From Massilia sp. PDC64 (GTDB lineage Bacteria; Pseudomonadota; Gammaproteobacteria; Burkholderiales; Burkholderiaceae_D), in contig NZ_FMZS01000009.1 of assembly GCF_900101265.1 (NCBI RefSeq), positions 62,001-126,000 on the forward strand: DNA of 64,000 nucleotides, in the 5' to 3' direction. Under the pieces are notes generated by a model. It searched no databases. It was not told the origin of the DNA and saw only the letters and a list, made by a program, of their open reading frames with translations. Made by a program: the position numbers and the translations under genes. Shown here in pieces: positions 35,783-47,200 of this stretch (within the stretch, counting starts at the first letter, position 1; every line of letters begins with the position of its first letter).

Positions 35783-36241
35783 TCAGAGGTCGTCCTCGTC
35801 GTCGCCACCCTTCAGGGCAGCGCGTACCGCATTCTGGGAAAAGCCGCGTTGCAGCAGGAAGCGCATCTGTTTGCTGCGTTCTTCGGCATCCTGCGGAACC
35901 CTGCCGAACTTGCGGCGCCAGACGTCGCGGGCCCGTGCCGTTTCGGATTCCTTCAGTTCGGACTTGAGCTCGTCGAGCGCATCGCCCTTGACGCCGTGCT
36001 GCTGGAGTTCGGAGAGCACCCGGGCGTTGCCGTAGCGTCCGGCACGCCGGTTCACCAGCGATTCGGCAAAACGCTCCTGCGACAGCCAGTTGTTCTTTTC
36101 AAGGAAATCAAGGAGGGCTTCGACGTCGTCGCCCTCCTCCGCATAGCGGGACAATTTGCGTGCCAGTTCGAGCCGGCTGTGCTCGCGCGTCGACAGATAC
36201 TTCAACGCGCGAGCCTTGAGGCTCAGCTGCTGGCGCGGCAT
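35783..36241 (-). CDS. recX: Recombination regulator RecX
   Basis: A 152-residue helical-repeat protein that binds RecA filaments and limits RecA activity. It begins MPRQQLSLKARALKYLSTREHSRLELARKL and has LDFLEKNNWLSQERFAESLVNRRAGRYG, typical RecX helices. It follows recA by 9 bp on the same strand, the usual recA-recX operon. Confidence 0.95.
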   Translation of the reverse strand: MPRQQLSLKARALKYLSTREHSRLELARKLSRYAEEGDDVEALLDFLEKNNWLSQERFAESLVNRRAGRYGNARVLSELQQHGVKGDALDELKSELKESETARARDVWRRKFGRVPQDAEERSKQMRFLLQRGFSQNAVRAALKGGDDEDDL

Positions 36242-36250
36242 CGGAGACGA

Positions 36251-37330
<1,080 letters not shown>

Positions 37331-37394
37331 AACTTTCTTTCTGTCCTAGAGTGAACCAAGGTGTGGGCCGCTCGCGCGATTTCAATAGGAAGTA

Positions 37395-37422
37395 CTGTAT
37401 AAAATCCCAGTGGTTTTGGCAA
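37395..37422 (-). promoter_or_regulatory. recA promoter with SOS (LexA) box
   Basis: CTGTATAAAATCCCAG (37395-37410) matches CTGT-N8-ACAG with one mismatch, 65 bp upstream of recA. On the minus strand it overlaps a TATACA -10-like box with TTGCCA upstream (spacing 15, short). LexA control of recA is expected. Confidence 0.7.
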
Positions 37423-37519
37423 GCGATATTTACCGTCGCTTGACCGATTCGACATGTTGCGAAACTTCACACACAATAAGCGAGTTAGGTGGGTCGAACA
37501 ACGAAAGCCGGGAGAAAAG

Positions 37520-38242
37520 ATGCGTATTTTACTAGCCGAAGATGATAGCGTACTGGCCGATGGACTGACGCGCTCCTTGCGCCAGTCCGGCTATGCCATC
37601 GATTGCGTCAAGAACGGCCAGGACGCGGACACGGCGCTGTCGACCCAGGAGTTCGACCTGCTGATCCTCGACCTCGGCCTGCCCAAGCTGTCCGGCCTCG
37701 ACGTGCTGCGCCGCCTGCGCGCGCGCGGCTCCCTGCTGCCGGTGCTGATCCTCACGGCCGCCGATTCCATCGAGCAGCGCGTGGGCGGCCTCGACGCCGG
37801 CGCGGACGACTACATGCCCAAGCCGTTCGCGCTGTCCGAACTGGAAGCGCGCGTGCGCGCCCTCACCCGGCGCGGCCAGGGCGGCGGCTCGACCGTCATC
37901 CGCCACGGCCCGCTCGTGTACGACCAGGTCGGCCGCAGCGCGTACATCAACGACCAGATGCTCGACCTGTCCGCGCGCGAACTGGGCCTGCTGGAAATCC
38001 TGCTGGCGCGCACGGGGCGCCTCGTGTCGAAGGAACAGCTCGTTGATCACCTGTGCGAATGGGGCGAAGAAGTGTCGAACAACGCCATCGAGGTCTACGT
38101 GCACCGCCTGCGCAAGAAGATCGAGACGGGCGGCATCCGCATCGCCACCGTGCGCGGCCTCGGCTACTGCCTGGAACGCTTTTCCGATACACCCCGCGAC
38201 AGCGCCCGCAAGAGCACCGAAGCGGCTAGCGGCCACAAGTGA
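37520..38242 (+). CDS. OmpR-family response regulator (TctD/QseB-like)
   Basis: A 240-residue DNA-binding response regulator. The receiver domain has the acidic pair EDD near the start, phospho-acceptor Asp51 in LILDLGLP, and conserved LTAAD and MPKPF (Lys). The winged-helix effector domain ends with YVHRLRKKIE and IATVRGLGYCLE. The ATG at 37520 has a GGAGAAAAG site. Its stop overlaps the sensor kinase start (GTGA), and the operon then continues with a symporter, so it probably controls solute uptake. Confidence 0.93.
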   Translation: MRILLAEDDSVLADGLTRSLRQSGYAIDCVKNGQDADTALSTQEFDLLILDLGLPKLSGLDVLRRLRARGSLLPVLILTAADSIEQRVGGLDAGADDYMPKPFALSELEARVRALTRRGQGGGSTVIRHGPLVYDQVGRSAYINDQMLDLSARELGLLEILLARTGRLVSKEQLVDHLCEWGEEVSNNAIEVYVHRLRKKIETGGIRIATVRGLGYCLERFSDTPRDSARKSTEAASGHK

Positions 38243-39804
38243 AACCCTTCAAGCGGCGCGCGGCCGGGCCGGATCCGCTCGCCGTCACGGAACCGGTCGA
38301 CGACCTCTACGTTCCGCCCAGGCCCGAGCCGGAAGAAAGCATCCAGCACTCGCTGTTCGGCGAAATCCTCGACTGGATGCTGGCCCCGCTGCTGCTGCTG
38401 TGGCCGATGAGCATCGCGATCACGTACCTGGTCGCGAAGTCGATCGCGAACCAGCCGTTCGACCACGCGCTGGAAGACAGCGTCACGGTGCTCGCGCAGC
38501 AGGTCAAGGAAGTCGACGGCAAGGTCGTCGCGCGCCTGCCCGGCACCGCGCGCGACATCCTGCGCGCGGACGACGTCGACAGCGTCTATTTCCAGATCAG
38601 CGGCCCGCGCGGCGAGATCGTCGACGGCGACCGCGACCTGCCGCAGCCGAACCCGGACGACGCCGAGCGCAGCGGCCGCGTGCACTTCCGCACCGAGAGC
38701 CTGCACGGCACGCCCGTGCGCATCGCGTACGCCTGGGTCAACCTGCAGCCGCTGCTGGATGCCACGCAGGAACCGCGCCTCGCGCTCGTGCAGGTGGCGG
38801 AAACGCTCGACAAGCGCGCGCAGCTGGCCAACGAAATCATCAAGGGCGTGATCCTGCCCCAGTTCATCATCCTGCCCGTGATCCTGGCCCTCGTCTGGTT
38901 CGCGCTGTCGCGGGGCCTGTCGCCGCTCGCGCAACTGCAGGAACGCATCCGCGCGCGCCCGCCGGACGATCTGTCCCCCATCGATTCGCGCCAGGTGCCG
39001 GAAGAGATTTCTCCGCTCGTCGGCTCGCTGAACGACATGCTGGCGCGCCTCGCGCACACGATCGACGTGCAGAAGCGTTTCATCGCCGACGCCGCGCACC
39101 AGATGAAGACGCCGCTCGCGGGCATGCGCATGCAGTCGGAACTGGCCCTGCGCCAGGTCGATCCGAACGAGATCCACCGCTCGCTCGAGCAGCTCGCCAA
39201 GAGCTCGGAATCGGCCACGCGCCTCGTGAACCAACTGCTGGCGCTGGCGCGTGCCGAGAACCAGCCGCACGCGGGCCAGACGCTGGAGCCGCTCGACCTC
39301 GCGGCCCTGGCGCGCGACGTCGTGCAGGACTGGGTGCAGGCGTCGTTCGCGCACGAGATCGACCTCGGCTACGAAGTGATCGGCGATCCGCCGGAGATCG
39401 ACGGCAGCGCGCTGATGCTGCGCGAGCTGCTGTCGAACCTGATCGACAATGCGCTGCGCTACACGCCGCCGGGCGGCAGCGTCACCGTGCGCGTGCGTGG
39501 AACCAATATCGGCAACGGTCATCAAGCCTTGCTGGAAGTCGAGGACACGGGTCCCGGCATCGCGCCGTCCGAGCGTCACCGCGTGTTCGAACGTTTCTAT
39601 CGCATCCTTGGCTCGAGCGCGTCCGGGTCCGGCCTCGGTCTCGCCATCGTGCGCGAGATCGCCCAGCAGCACGGCGCCGACATCGAGATCTTCAACAACC
39701 CGCGCAGCACGCACAAGAAATTCCCGGGCAGCCTGTTCCGGCTGACCTTCCCGCCCATTGACACGCCTGTCCCCGATGCCGACCGAGACCGTCCCTTCCT
39801 CTGA
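38239..39804 (+). CDS. Sensor histidine kinase (TctE-like)
   Basis: A 521-residue membrane kinase starting at a GTG that overlaps the regulator stop. TM1 is at about residues 46-66, an extracytoplasmic sensor region follows, and TM2 is at about 211-229. The HisKA motif DAAHQMKTPLAG holds His287. The ATPase has N-box LLSNLIDNALRY, G1 VEDTGPGI and G2 GSGLGLAIV. It is paired with the preceding regulator. The stimulus is unknown, but the adjacent symporter genes suggest a carboxylate or similar nutrient. Confidence 0.93.
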   Translation: MKPFKRRAAGPDPLAVTEPVDDLYVPPRPEPEESIQHSLFGEILDWMLAPLLLLWPMSIAITYLVAKSIANQPFDHALEDSVTVLAQQVKEVDGKVVARLPGTARDILRADDVDSVYFQISGPRGEIVDGDRDLPQPNPDDAERSGRVHFRTESLHGTPVRIAYAWVNLQPLLDATQEPRLALVQVAETLDKRAQLANEIIKGVILPQFIILPVILALVWFALSRGLSPLAQLQERIRARPPDDLSPIDSRQVPEEISPLVGSLNDMLARLAHTIDVQKRFIADAAHQMKTPLAGMRMQSELALRQVDPNEIHRSLEQLAKSSESATRLVNQLLALARAENQPHAGQTLEPLDLAALARDVVQDWVQASFAHEIDLGYEVIGDPPEIDGSALMLRELLSNLIDNALRYTPPGGSVTVRVRGTNIGNGHQALLEVEDTGPGIAPSERHRVFERFYRILGSSASGSGLGLAIVREIAQQHGADIEIFNNPRSTHKKFPGSLFRLTFPPIDTPVPDADRDRPFL

Positions 39805-40087
39805 CCCCGACCTTGAGCGTCAACAGATCGTCGCCGCGCGTGCCGCGCACTGGGTGCGCGCGCGCCGCCTGACCGCGCTGCTGCTCGCGCTGTGGCTCGC
39901 GACGAGCTTCTGCACCGTGTTCTTCGCGCGCGACCTCGCGCACCTGTCCGTGTTCGGCTGGCCGCTGTCGTTCTATCTCGCGGCGCAGGGCGCGTCGCTG
40001 ACCTACCTCGCCATCATCGGCGCGTACGCCTGGCGCATGCGCATCCTCGATCGCGCTTTCGACCGCATGCTGGAGGGCCGTCCATGA
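39776..40087 (+). CDS. DUF4212 small subunit of sodium:solute symporter
   Basis: A 103-residue membrane protein with two helices (LLALWLATSFCTVFFARDL and SFYLAAQGASLTYLAIIGAY). This is the DUF4212 family, the small partner that always precedes VC_2705-type sodium:solute symporters. Its frame starts inside the kinase gene and its stop overlaps the next start (ATGA), so all four genes are tightly coupled. A TTG at 39758 is an alternative start. Confidence 0.88.
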   Translation: MPTETVPSSDPDLERQQIVAARAAHWVRARRLTALLLALWLATSFCTVFFARDLAHLSVFGWPLSFYLAAQGASLTYLAIIGAYAWRMRILDRAFDRMLEGRP

Positions 40088-42147
40088 CAGCGACGGCCGC
40101 CAAGACCCGCTCCTACTTCCGCCGCCTGTCCCGCTACTACCTGTGGTTCACGCTGTGCTTCGCGCTGTTCCTGGGCGCGCTGGCGATCCTCGAACACGAG
40201 GGCATGCCGCGCCAGTGGATCGGCCACCTGTACATGTTCGCGACGATCGTCCTGTACGCGATCATCGGCGTCGTCAGCCGCACGTCGAACGTGTCCGAAT
40301 ACTATGTGGCGGGGCGGAGAGTCCCGGCGCTGTTCAACGGCATGGCGACGGCGGCCGACTGGATCTCGGCCGCCAGCTTCATCAGCCTCGCGGGCACCTT
40401 GTACCTGCACGGCTTCGACGCCCTCGCCTACGTGATGGGCTGGACGGGCGGCTACTGCCTCGTCGCCCTGCTGATCGCGCCCTACCTGCGCCGCTTCGCC
40501 CAGTACACGATCCCCGATTTCCTCGCCGCGCGCTACGGCGGCGAGACGGGCACGCGCCAGGGCAGCATCGTGCGCGCGCTGGCGGTCGGCGCCACCATCG
40601 TCGTCTCGTTCACGTACGTCGTCGCGCAGATCTACGCGGTGGGCCTGATCGCGTCGCGCTTCACGGGCGTCGACTTCTCGGTCGGCATCTTCCTCGGCCT
40701 CGCCAGCATCCTCGTATGCTCGTTCCTGGGCGGGATGCGCGCCATCACGTGGACCCAGGTGGCGCAATACATCATCATCCTCGTCGCCTTCCTGATCCCG
40801 ACGATCTGGCTGTCCATGAAATTCGCGGGCAACCCGGTGCCGCAGGTGGCGTACGGCTCCGTGCTGCCCAAGCTGGCCGCGCGCGAAGCCCAGCTGGCGG
40901 CGGACCCGCGCGAGGCTGAAGTGCGCGCCCGTTTTCGCGCCCGCGCGGACGACTACGCGGCGCGCATCGCCGCCCTGCCCCGCTCCTGGGAAGCGGGCAA
41001 GATCGAGGCGCAACGCCGGCTGGACAAGGCGCGCGGCCGCAACGCGCCGCTGTCCGAAGTGCGCAGCGCGGAACGCGAACTGCTCGACTATCCGCGCACG
41101 GCGGACGAAGCGGCGCGCGTGTGGACCGAACTGCGCGCCGCGAACCTGGCGCGCGCCCAGCCGCCGGAACCGCACGCGGAACCGTTCCCCGGCAAGACGC
41201 GGGAAGAATCGGACATCCGCCGCAACAACTTCCTGTCCCTCGTGTTCTGCCTGATGTTCGGCACCGCGGCGCTGCCGCACATCCTGATGCGGTCCTACAC
41301 GACGCCGTCCGTGCACGAGACGCGCGTGTCCGTGTTCTGGACGCTGTTCTTCATCCTGCTCATCTACCTGACCATGCCGGCGCTGGCCGTGCTGGCCAAG
41401 TACGATATCTACACGGCCCTCGTCGGCACGGACTTCAACGCCCTGCCGACGTGGGTCTCGTACTGGGCCAACGTCGACAAGTCGAATCCGTTGATCAGCA
41501 TCGTCGACGTCAACGGCGACGGCATCGTGCAGCTGGCCGAGATCGCGATCGACGGCGACGTGCTCACCCTCGCCACGCCGGAGATCGGCGGCCTGCCGTA
41601 CGTGATTTCCGGCCTCGTCGCGGCCGGCGGCCTGGCGGCGGCGCTGTCCACGGCGGACGGCCTGCTGCTGGCGATCTCGAACGCGCTGTCGCACGACATC
41701 TACTTCAAGATCGTCGATCCGGGCGCCTCCACGCAGAAGCGCGTGACGATCTCCAAGCTGCTGCTGCTCGCGGTCGCGTTCATCGCCGCGTACGTCGCGT
41801 CGCAGAAGCCGGCGGACATCCTGTCGCTCGTCGGCGCCGCGTTCTCGCTCGCGGGGTCGACCATGTTCCCCGCGCTGGTGGCGGGCGTGTTCTGGAAGCG
41901 GGCCAATTTCGCGGGCGCGATCGCGGGTATGGCGACCGGCTTCCTCGTCTGCATCTACTACATGCTGCACACCAATCCGATGCTGGGCGGGAGCCTCGAT
42001 GCGGTCTGGTTCCACATCGCGCCCATCTCCGCGGGCGTGTTCGGCGTACCGGCGGGAGCGCTGGCACTGGTCGTCGTCAGCCTGGTCACGAGGGCGCCGC
42101 CGCGCGAGAGCGGCGGGCTTGTCGCGCATATCCGGGCGCCCGAATAG
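40084..42147 (+). CDS. Sodium:solute symporter, VC_2705-type large subunit
   Basis: A 687-residue sodium-coupled transporter of the SSS family, related to acetate and other carboxylate symporters. Helices include ATAADWISAASFISLAGTLYL, GWTGGYCLVALLIAPYL and SLAGSTMFPALVAGVFWKRA. It is longer than usual because of a charged insertion at residues about 259-381 and a canonical EF-hand loop DVNGDGIVQLAE (residues 475-486). The substrate is not identifiable from sequence; the two-component system in the same operon probably responds to it. Confidence 0.9.
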   Translation: MTATAAKTRSYFRRLSRYYLWFTLCFALFLGALAILEHEGMPRQWIGHLYMFATIVLYAIIGVVSRTSNVSEYYVAGRRVPALFNGMATAADWISAASFISLAGTLYLHGFDALAYVMGWTGGYCLVALLIAPYLRRFAQYTIPDFLAARYGGETGTRQGSIVRALAVGATIVVSFTYVVAQIYAVGLIASRFTGVDFSVGIFLGLASILVCSFLGGMRAITWTQVAQYIIILVAFLIPTIWLSMKFAGNPVPQVAYGSVLPKLAAREAQLAADPREAEVRARFRARADDYAARIAALPRSWEAGKIEAQRRLDKARGRNAPLSEVRSAERELLDYPRTADEAARVWTELRAANLARAQPPEPHAEPFPGKTREESDIRRNNFLSLVFCLMFGTAALPHILMRSYTTPSVHETRVSVFWTLFFILLIYLTMPALAVLAKYDIYTALVGTDFNALPTWVSYWANVDKSNPLISIVDVNGDGIVQLAEIAIDGDVLTLATPEIGGLPYVISGLVAAGGLAAALSTADGLLLAISNALSHDIYFKIVDPGASTQKRVTISKLLLLAVAFIAAYVASQKPADILSLVGAAFSLAGSTMFPALVAGVFWKRANFAGAIAGMATGFLVCIYYMLHTNPMLGGSLDAVWFHIAPISAGVFGVPAGALALVVVSLVTRAPPRESGGLVAHIRAPE

Positions 42148-42185
42148 ATGTTATCTTTATGCAACTTTCTCGTCGAGGATCTTGC

Positions 42186-44177
42186 ATGTTTTTGCGCCGT
42201 ACCCTGCCGTATCTTTTCGCCCTCTCCGCCCTGCTGGCCGGCGCCGCCCGCGCCGCGCCGCCGGCCATCGATTTTTTCCAGCACACCGCCATCCATCGCG
42301 TCGCGCTGTCGCCCGATGCGCGCTACCTGGCAGTCCGCGCGGGCGCGCCCGACCGCAACGACTATCTCGCCGTGATCGACCTCGCCACCAACAAGCCGAC
42401 CGTGGTGGCCGCGTTCGACGACGCCGACATCGACGACTTCGAATGGGTGAACGGCACCCGGCTCGTCTTCGACCTGACCGAGAAGAATACCGGCCAGGGC
42501 GACGTGCGGCACGGTCCCGGCCTGTATGCCGTCGACCGCGACGGCCAGCATTTCGCGCAGCTGGCCGACCGCTACTTCGACGCCGCCTCGCGCCACGAGC
42601 TGATCGGCAAAGTGCCGATGCAACCGTGGAACACGTTCCTCATGCGTCAGCGTCCGCGCAGGGACGACATGATCTATGTGTCCCGTCCCATCTGGGATGG
42701 GGGCGATGAGCATCTCTACACCGACCTGGTCCGCCTGAACACGCGCACGGGCCACGCACAAACCATTCCCCGCCCGGGACCGGTGACCGGCTGGCTGCTC
42801 GATCACGAGGGCGAACCCCGCCTCGCCACCGCCGTCAAGGATGGGCGGTTGACGATCTACTACCGCGATCCCGGCGACCACGACAAGTGGCGCACGCTGG
42901 CGCAGTTCGCGGCTTATACCGAAAGCAAAGGCGCGTTCAGTCCGGTCGGCTTCGGCCCCGACGGCACGCTGTACGTCGCCGCCCACAACGGCCACGATAC
43001 GGAAGCGCTCTACGCCTACGATCTGAAGGCAGGCAAGCTCGCCGCCGAGCCGCTGCTGGTCACCAAGGGCTACGACTTCGACGGCAACCTGGTCAAGAGC
43101 CGCACGAAACTCCTGGGCGCGCTCATCACCACGGATGCCCGGTCGAACGAGTGGTTCGATCCCGGCATGAAGGCCCTGCAGGACAAGCTCGACAAACTGT
43201 TGCCCGCTACCGTGAACCTGATCGACGTTCCGGCCGACGATTCGCCATGGGTGCTGGTGCGCTCGTATTCCGATGCGGTCCCGATGCGCTACACGCTGTA
43301 CAACACGGCGACGGGCCAGTTCAACGACATCGGTTCGTCGCGTCCGGCCATCGATCCGAAGCGGATGGCCCGCCAGCAGATGGTGCGCTACAAGGCGCGC
43401 GACGGCCTGGAGATCCCGACCCTCCTGACCCTGCCGCGCGGCGCGAACAAGAACCTGCCGATGGTCGTGCTGGTGCACGGCGGCCCGTGGGTGCACGGCG
43501 CGGTCTGGGGCTGGAAACCCGATTCGCAATTCCTCGCCTCGCGCGGCTACGCCGTGCTGGAACCGGACTTCCGCGGCAGCACCGGCTATGGTTTCCGCCA
43601 TTATCAGGCGGGCTGGAAGCAATGGGGCCGCGCGATGCAGGACGACGTGGCCGACGGCACCCGCTGGGCCATCGCGCAAGGGTATGCGGATCCCAAGCGG
43701 ATCTGTATCGCCGGCGCCAGCTATGGCGGCTACGCCACGCTGATGGGCCTCGTCAACGACCCGGACCTGTACAAGTGCGGCGTGGACTGGGTCGGCGTCA
43801 CCGACATCAACCTGATGTACACCGGTGCCTGGAGCCGCGCGTCGGACCTGACGGACCAGTGGAAGGCCTACGGCATGCCGGAGCTGATCGGCGACCGCGT
43901 CAAGGACGCCGCCCAGCTCAAGGCCACGTCGCCGATCGAGCAGGCGGCCCGCATCACGCAGCCGATACTGCTGGCCTACGGCGGCGTCGACCGCCGCGTG
44001 CCCCTGTACCATGGCCAGAAGTTCTACGACGCCGTCACGAAGACCAACAGGAACGTCGAGTGGATCGAATACCCGGAAGAAGGCCATGGCTGGCATCTGC
44101 CGAAGAATTCGGTCGATTTCTGGACCCGCGTCGAGGCCTTCCTCGACAAGCACATCGGTCCGAACACGGGCCGATAA
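42186..44177 (+). CDS. S9-family peptidase, secreted
   Basis: A 663-residue prolyl-oligopeptidase-type enzyme. The ATG at 42186 has GAGGA at ribosome-site distance and gives a signal peptide (MFLRRTLPYLFALSALLAGAARA). An N-terminal propeller domain is followed by the hydrolase with VLVHGGPW, EPDFRGSTGYG, nucleophile GASYGGYATLMG, acid YGGVDRRVPL and base EGHGWH. It resembles the S9 enzyme at 27650 in plan but is distinct in sequence. Confidence 0.92.
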   Translation: MFLRRTLPYLFALSALLAGAARAAPPAIDFFQHTAIHRVALSPDARYLAVRAGAPDRNDYLAVIDLATNKPTVVAAFDDADIDDFEWVNGTRLVFDLTEKNTGQGDVRHGPGLYAVDRDGQHFAQLADRYFDAASRHELIGKVPMQPWNTFLMRQRPRRDDMIYVSRPIWDGGDEHLYTDLVRLNTRTGHAQTIPRPGPVTGWLLDHEGEPRLATAVKDGRLTIYYRDPGDHDKWRTLAQFAAYTESKGAFSPVGFGPDGTLYVAAHNGHDTEALYAYDLKAGKLAAEPLLVTKGYDFDGNLVKSRTKLLGALITTDARSNEWFDPGMKALQDKLDKLLPATVNLIDVPADDSPWVLVRSYSDAVPMRYTLYNTATGQFNDIGSSRPAIDPKRMARQQMVRYKARDGLEIPTLLTLPRGANKNLPMVVLVHGGPWVHGAVWGWKPDSQFLASRGYAVLEPDFRGSTGYGFRHYQAGWKQWGRAMQDDVADGTRWAIAQGYADPKRICIAGASYGGYATLMGLVNDPDLYKCGVDWVGVTDINLMYTGAWSRASDLTDQWKAYGMPELIGDRVKDAAQLKATSPIEQAARITQPILLAYGGVDRRVPLYHGQKFYDAVTKTNRNVEWIEYPEEGHGWHLPKNSVDFWTRVEAFLDKHIGPNTGR

Positions 44178-44218
44178 CGACAGACGGGACGGCGCGGCCG
44201 ATGTCATGCGCCGCAAAT

Positions 44219-44248
44219 GACAACGGGCGCCGCGCGGCGCCCGTTGTC
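44219..44248. terminator. Bidirectional hairpin between S9 peptidase and adhesin genes
   Basis: GACAACGGGCGCC and its exact complement flank a GCGC loop, giving a 13-bp perfect stem between two converging genes. There is no T-tract. Confidence 0.6.
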
Positions 44249-44265
44249 GATCGCCTGCGCAATGC

Positions 44266-47200
44266 TTACACCGTGAAGTCCCAGTCGGCGGCCGCGCGCT
44301 GGTGGCCGATCATCTCGACGGATTCCACGAACTCCGTGGCGATATGCTCGAGGCTGACGCCATTGCGCATCGCCTCGACCCAGAAGGCCAGGCCCGGCGC
44401 GTCGGGAGCGCGGTCGAACAAGGCCTGGTAGAGCATGGCGACGTCGTGCTCGGCATTGCCGTTGAACGTGTCGTGGCCGGCCGCGTACTCGGGCGAACGG
44501 ATGATGTCCAGGGCAATCCTGCCCCAGCTGACGCCCGCCTGGCGCGCGTCGGCCCAGAACTCGATGCCGTGCATGTCGGCCTGGCGCCCGAGCGCGGTCT
44601 GGTAGATGCCGGCCAGCGTGTCCATGGTGCCGCTGTCCTCGACCTTGACGGTGGCGTCGCTGAACTGCAGCTGCTCGACGTTGACGACCAGCGCCTTCGC
44701 CGCCGGCGCGGCCTTGCTGCTCACCACCAGATAGCCGTTGTGGGTTTCCACGTCGAAGTCGGCACGGGCGCCGGCGAACGTCGCGGTGTCGCTGCCCGTG
44801 CCGCCATGCAGGACCGTGGTGGCCGGCGCCGGCGCGGCATCCGCATGGGCCGCGCCGCTGGCGCTCGCCGTCCGCGCCGCCGGCACGCCGAACCCGATCG
44901 TATCGTCGCCGCCGCCGCTGAACACCTGCGTGTTGCCGCCGGACGCCAGCGTGATGTGCTGGCTGGCCGCATCGCCGGTCAGCATCTGCGTGCCGCCCTG
45001 GACCACGACATTGGCCGCGCCGACGATCGCCGCAAAATCGACGTTCTGCAGCGCGATGGTGCCGCCGGGCGCCAGGCCGCCGGTCTGTATCACGAGTGCC
45101 ACCTGCTGCTGGGCGTTGCTCCCGGCGCTCAGGGTCAGGACGCCGTCCGGCGCACCCTGGCTGCTGACCGGCGCGATGGTCTGGACCAGCAGCGATTGAC
45201 TCGCCTGCAGCTGCGCCAGGTAGCTCTGGCCGTTGCCGCTCATGTGGGCCTGGTCGCCGCCGGACGGGGTCGCCGCCTGGATCGCGGCGATGAGGCCGGC
45301 GCCGCCGTTTGCCACCGTCGTGTTGGGGCCGCCGCTGGCGGTCAATCCATAACCGATGCCCACGTGGGCCACCAGCAGATCGGTACCGCCGGCCAGCGGA
45401 ATGTCCGCCGTGGCGGCCGCACCGGTCTGTTCGACGCGGCCGGCACCCACGATCGGGACCTGGACCTGGGTGCCGGATGCGCCGCCCGGCAGGACGACCG
45501 GCACCGTCACCACGGGCACGCCGTCCACCAGCGGCACCGGCGCTTCCTCGACCGTCAGGGCGAAACTGCCGCTCGCCGCGGACACGTTGCCCGCGGCATC
45601 CGTATCGGTCACGCTCAGCGTGTGCCGGCCGAGGCCCAGCGCCTGGGCGGCGATGCTCCAGTGGCCGTGCGCGTCCGCATGGGTCGTGCCCACCACGGTC
45701 GTGCCGTCGTACAGGGTGACGAGGTCGTTCGCCGCCGCAGTGCCTTCGATGACCGGCACCGCGTACGTGATGCCGTCGCCGACCGTATCCGTATCGGATT
45801 GCGCCTGCAGCTGCGGAGCCGCGGGCGCCGCCGGTGCGGTCGCGTCGACCGTCACCGTCAGGGCCGGGCTGGCGGCCGATTCGTTGCCGGCCACGTCGAC
45901 CTGCCTGACGGTCAGCACGTGTGCGCCGTCGGCCAGCGGGGACGCCGCGAGGGACCAGTTGCCGTGGGCATCGGCCTGCGTCGAGCCGAGCGCGGTGGTG
46001 CCGTCGGTGTCGTACAGGGTCACCCGGGACAGGCCTTCGGCCGTGCCGCTGAACGTCGGCGTCTTGACCTTCGTGATGTGGTCGCCGGCCGTGCCGCTGT
46101 CGCTGGCGGCAGCCAGCAGCGGGGCCGCCGGCGCGGCCGGCGCGTGCGTGTCGACCGTGATGACCAGCGGCGCGCCGAACGGCGACATGTTCCCGATGGC
46201 GTCGTACTGTACGGCACGCAGGATGTGGTCGCCCTCTGCCAGCGCGTCGATCTTGACGTGCCAGGCACCGGTGCCGTCGGCGCCCGTGATACCCACTACG
46301 CGCGCGTCGCCTTCGTACACGAAGATGACCGCATGCGGGTCCGCCTTGCCCTCCAGGGTCGGCGCGGCCACGTTCGTGATGGTGTCCGTGGCCGAGCTGC
46401 CGGTGTCGCTGGCGGCGCTCAGCACGGGGGCAGGCGGCGCGCCCGGCACCAGCGTATCGAAGTAGATGTTCACCGACGTGCCCGCACTGCCCGCATTGCC
46501 TGCCGCGTCGGCGTAGCTGCCGGCGGCGACCGTGATGCTCGCGGTCTGGTTGTCCAGGTTCGCATCCGGCGTGAACACGGCCGTGCGGACCGTGCCGCTG
46601 CCGGACAACGGGGAGAGCTGGCCGCCGCTGACGGCGACGTCGGCCGCCGTGAACGTGGCGCCCGGGTTTTCGCTGAACGTGAACGTGATCGTGGCCGTCT
46701 CGCCGGCCTTGAGCGGGTTCGTGTCGCTGGCGATCGTGAGCGTCGGCGCCGCCGTGTCCAGCACATACGCCTGCGAAGCCACCGGGCCCGCATTGTCGAC
46801 GGCGTCGACCACGCGCGCCTGCAAGGTGCCGCTGCCGCCCAGCGTGGCCGCCAGCGACCAGGCCGTGCCGTTGACCTGCGCCGCCGTCCAGGTGGCGCCG
46901 TTGTCGAGCGAGACTTCGACCCGTTCGCCGGTCTGCAGCGCGGCGCCCAGCGTGCCGCTGATGGTCTGCGCGGCGGTGTTCGTGATGAAATCGGTGTTCG
47001 ATGCGCCGTGATCGGCCGAGAACGCGATGCCGCCCACGGCGGTCGTGGGCGCGGCCAGGTCGACGGTGAACGTCAGGCCGCCCGAGGCGCCGCTGGCGTT
47101 GCCGGCGGCATCCGTCACGATCGTGGACACCGTGTGCTGGCCCGCGCCCAGTGCCGAACTGGTGATGCTCCAGGTGCCGCCCGTGGCGACGGCGCTGCCC

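Noticed and set aside
40003..42129. A 708-residue minus-strand open frame opposite the symporter
   Set aside because: Rich in Arg, Asp and Gln without any recognisable domain; the plus-strand symporter is certain.
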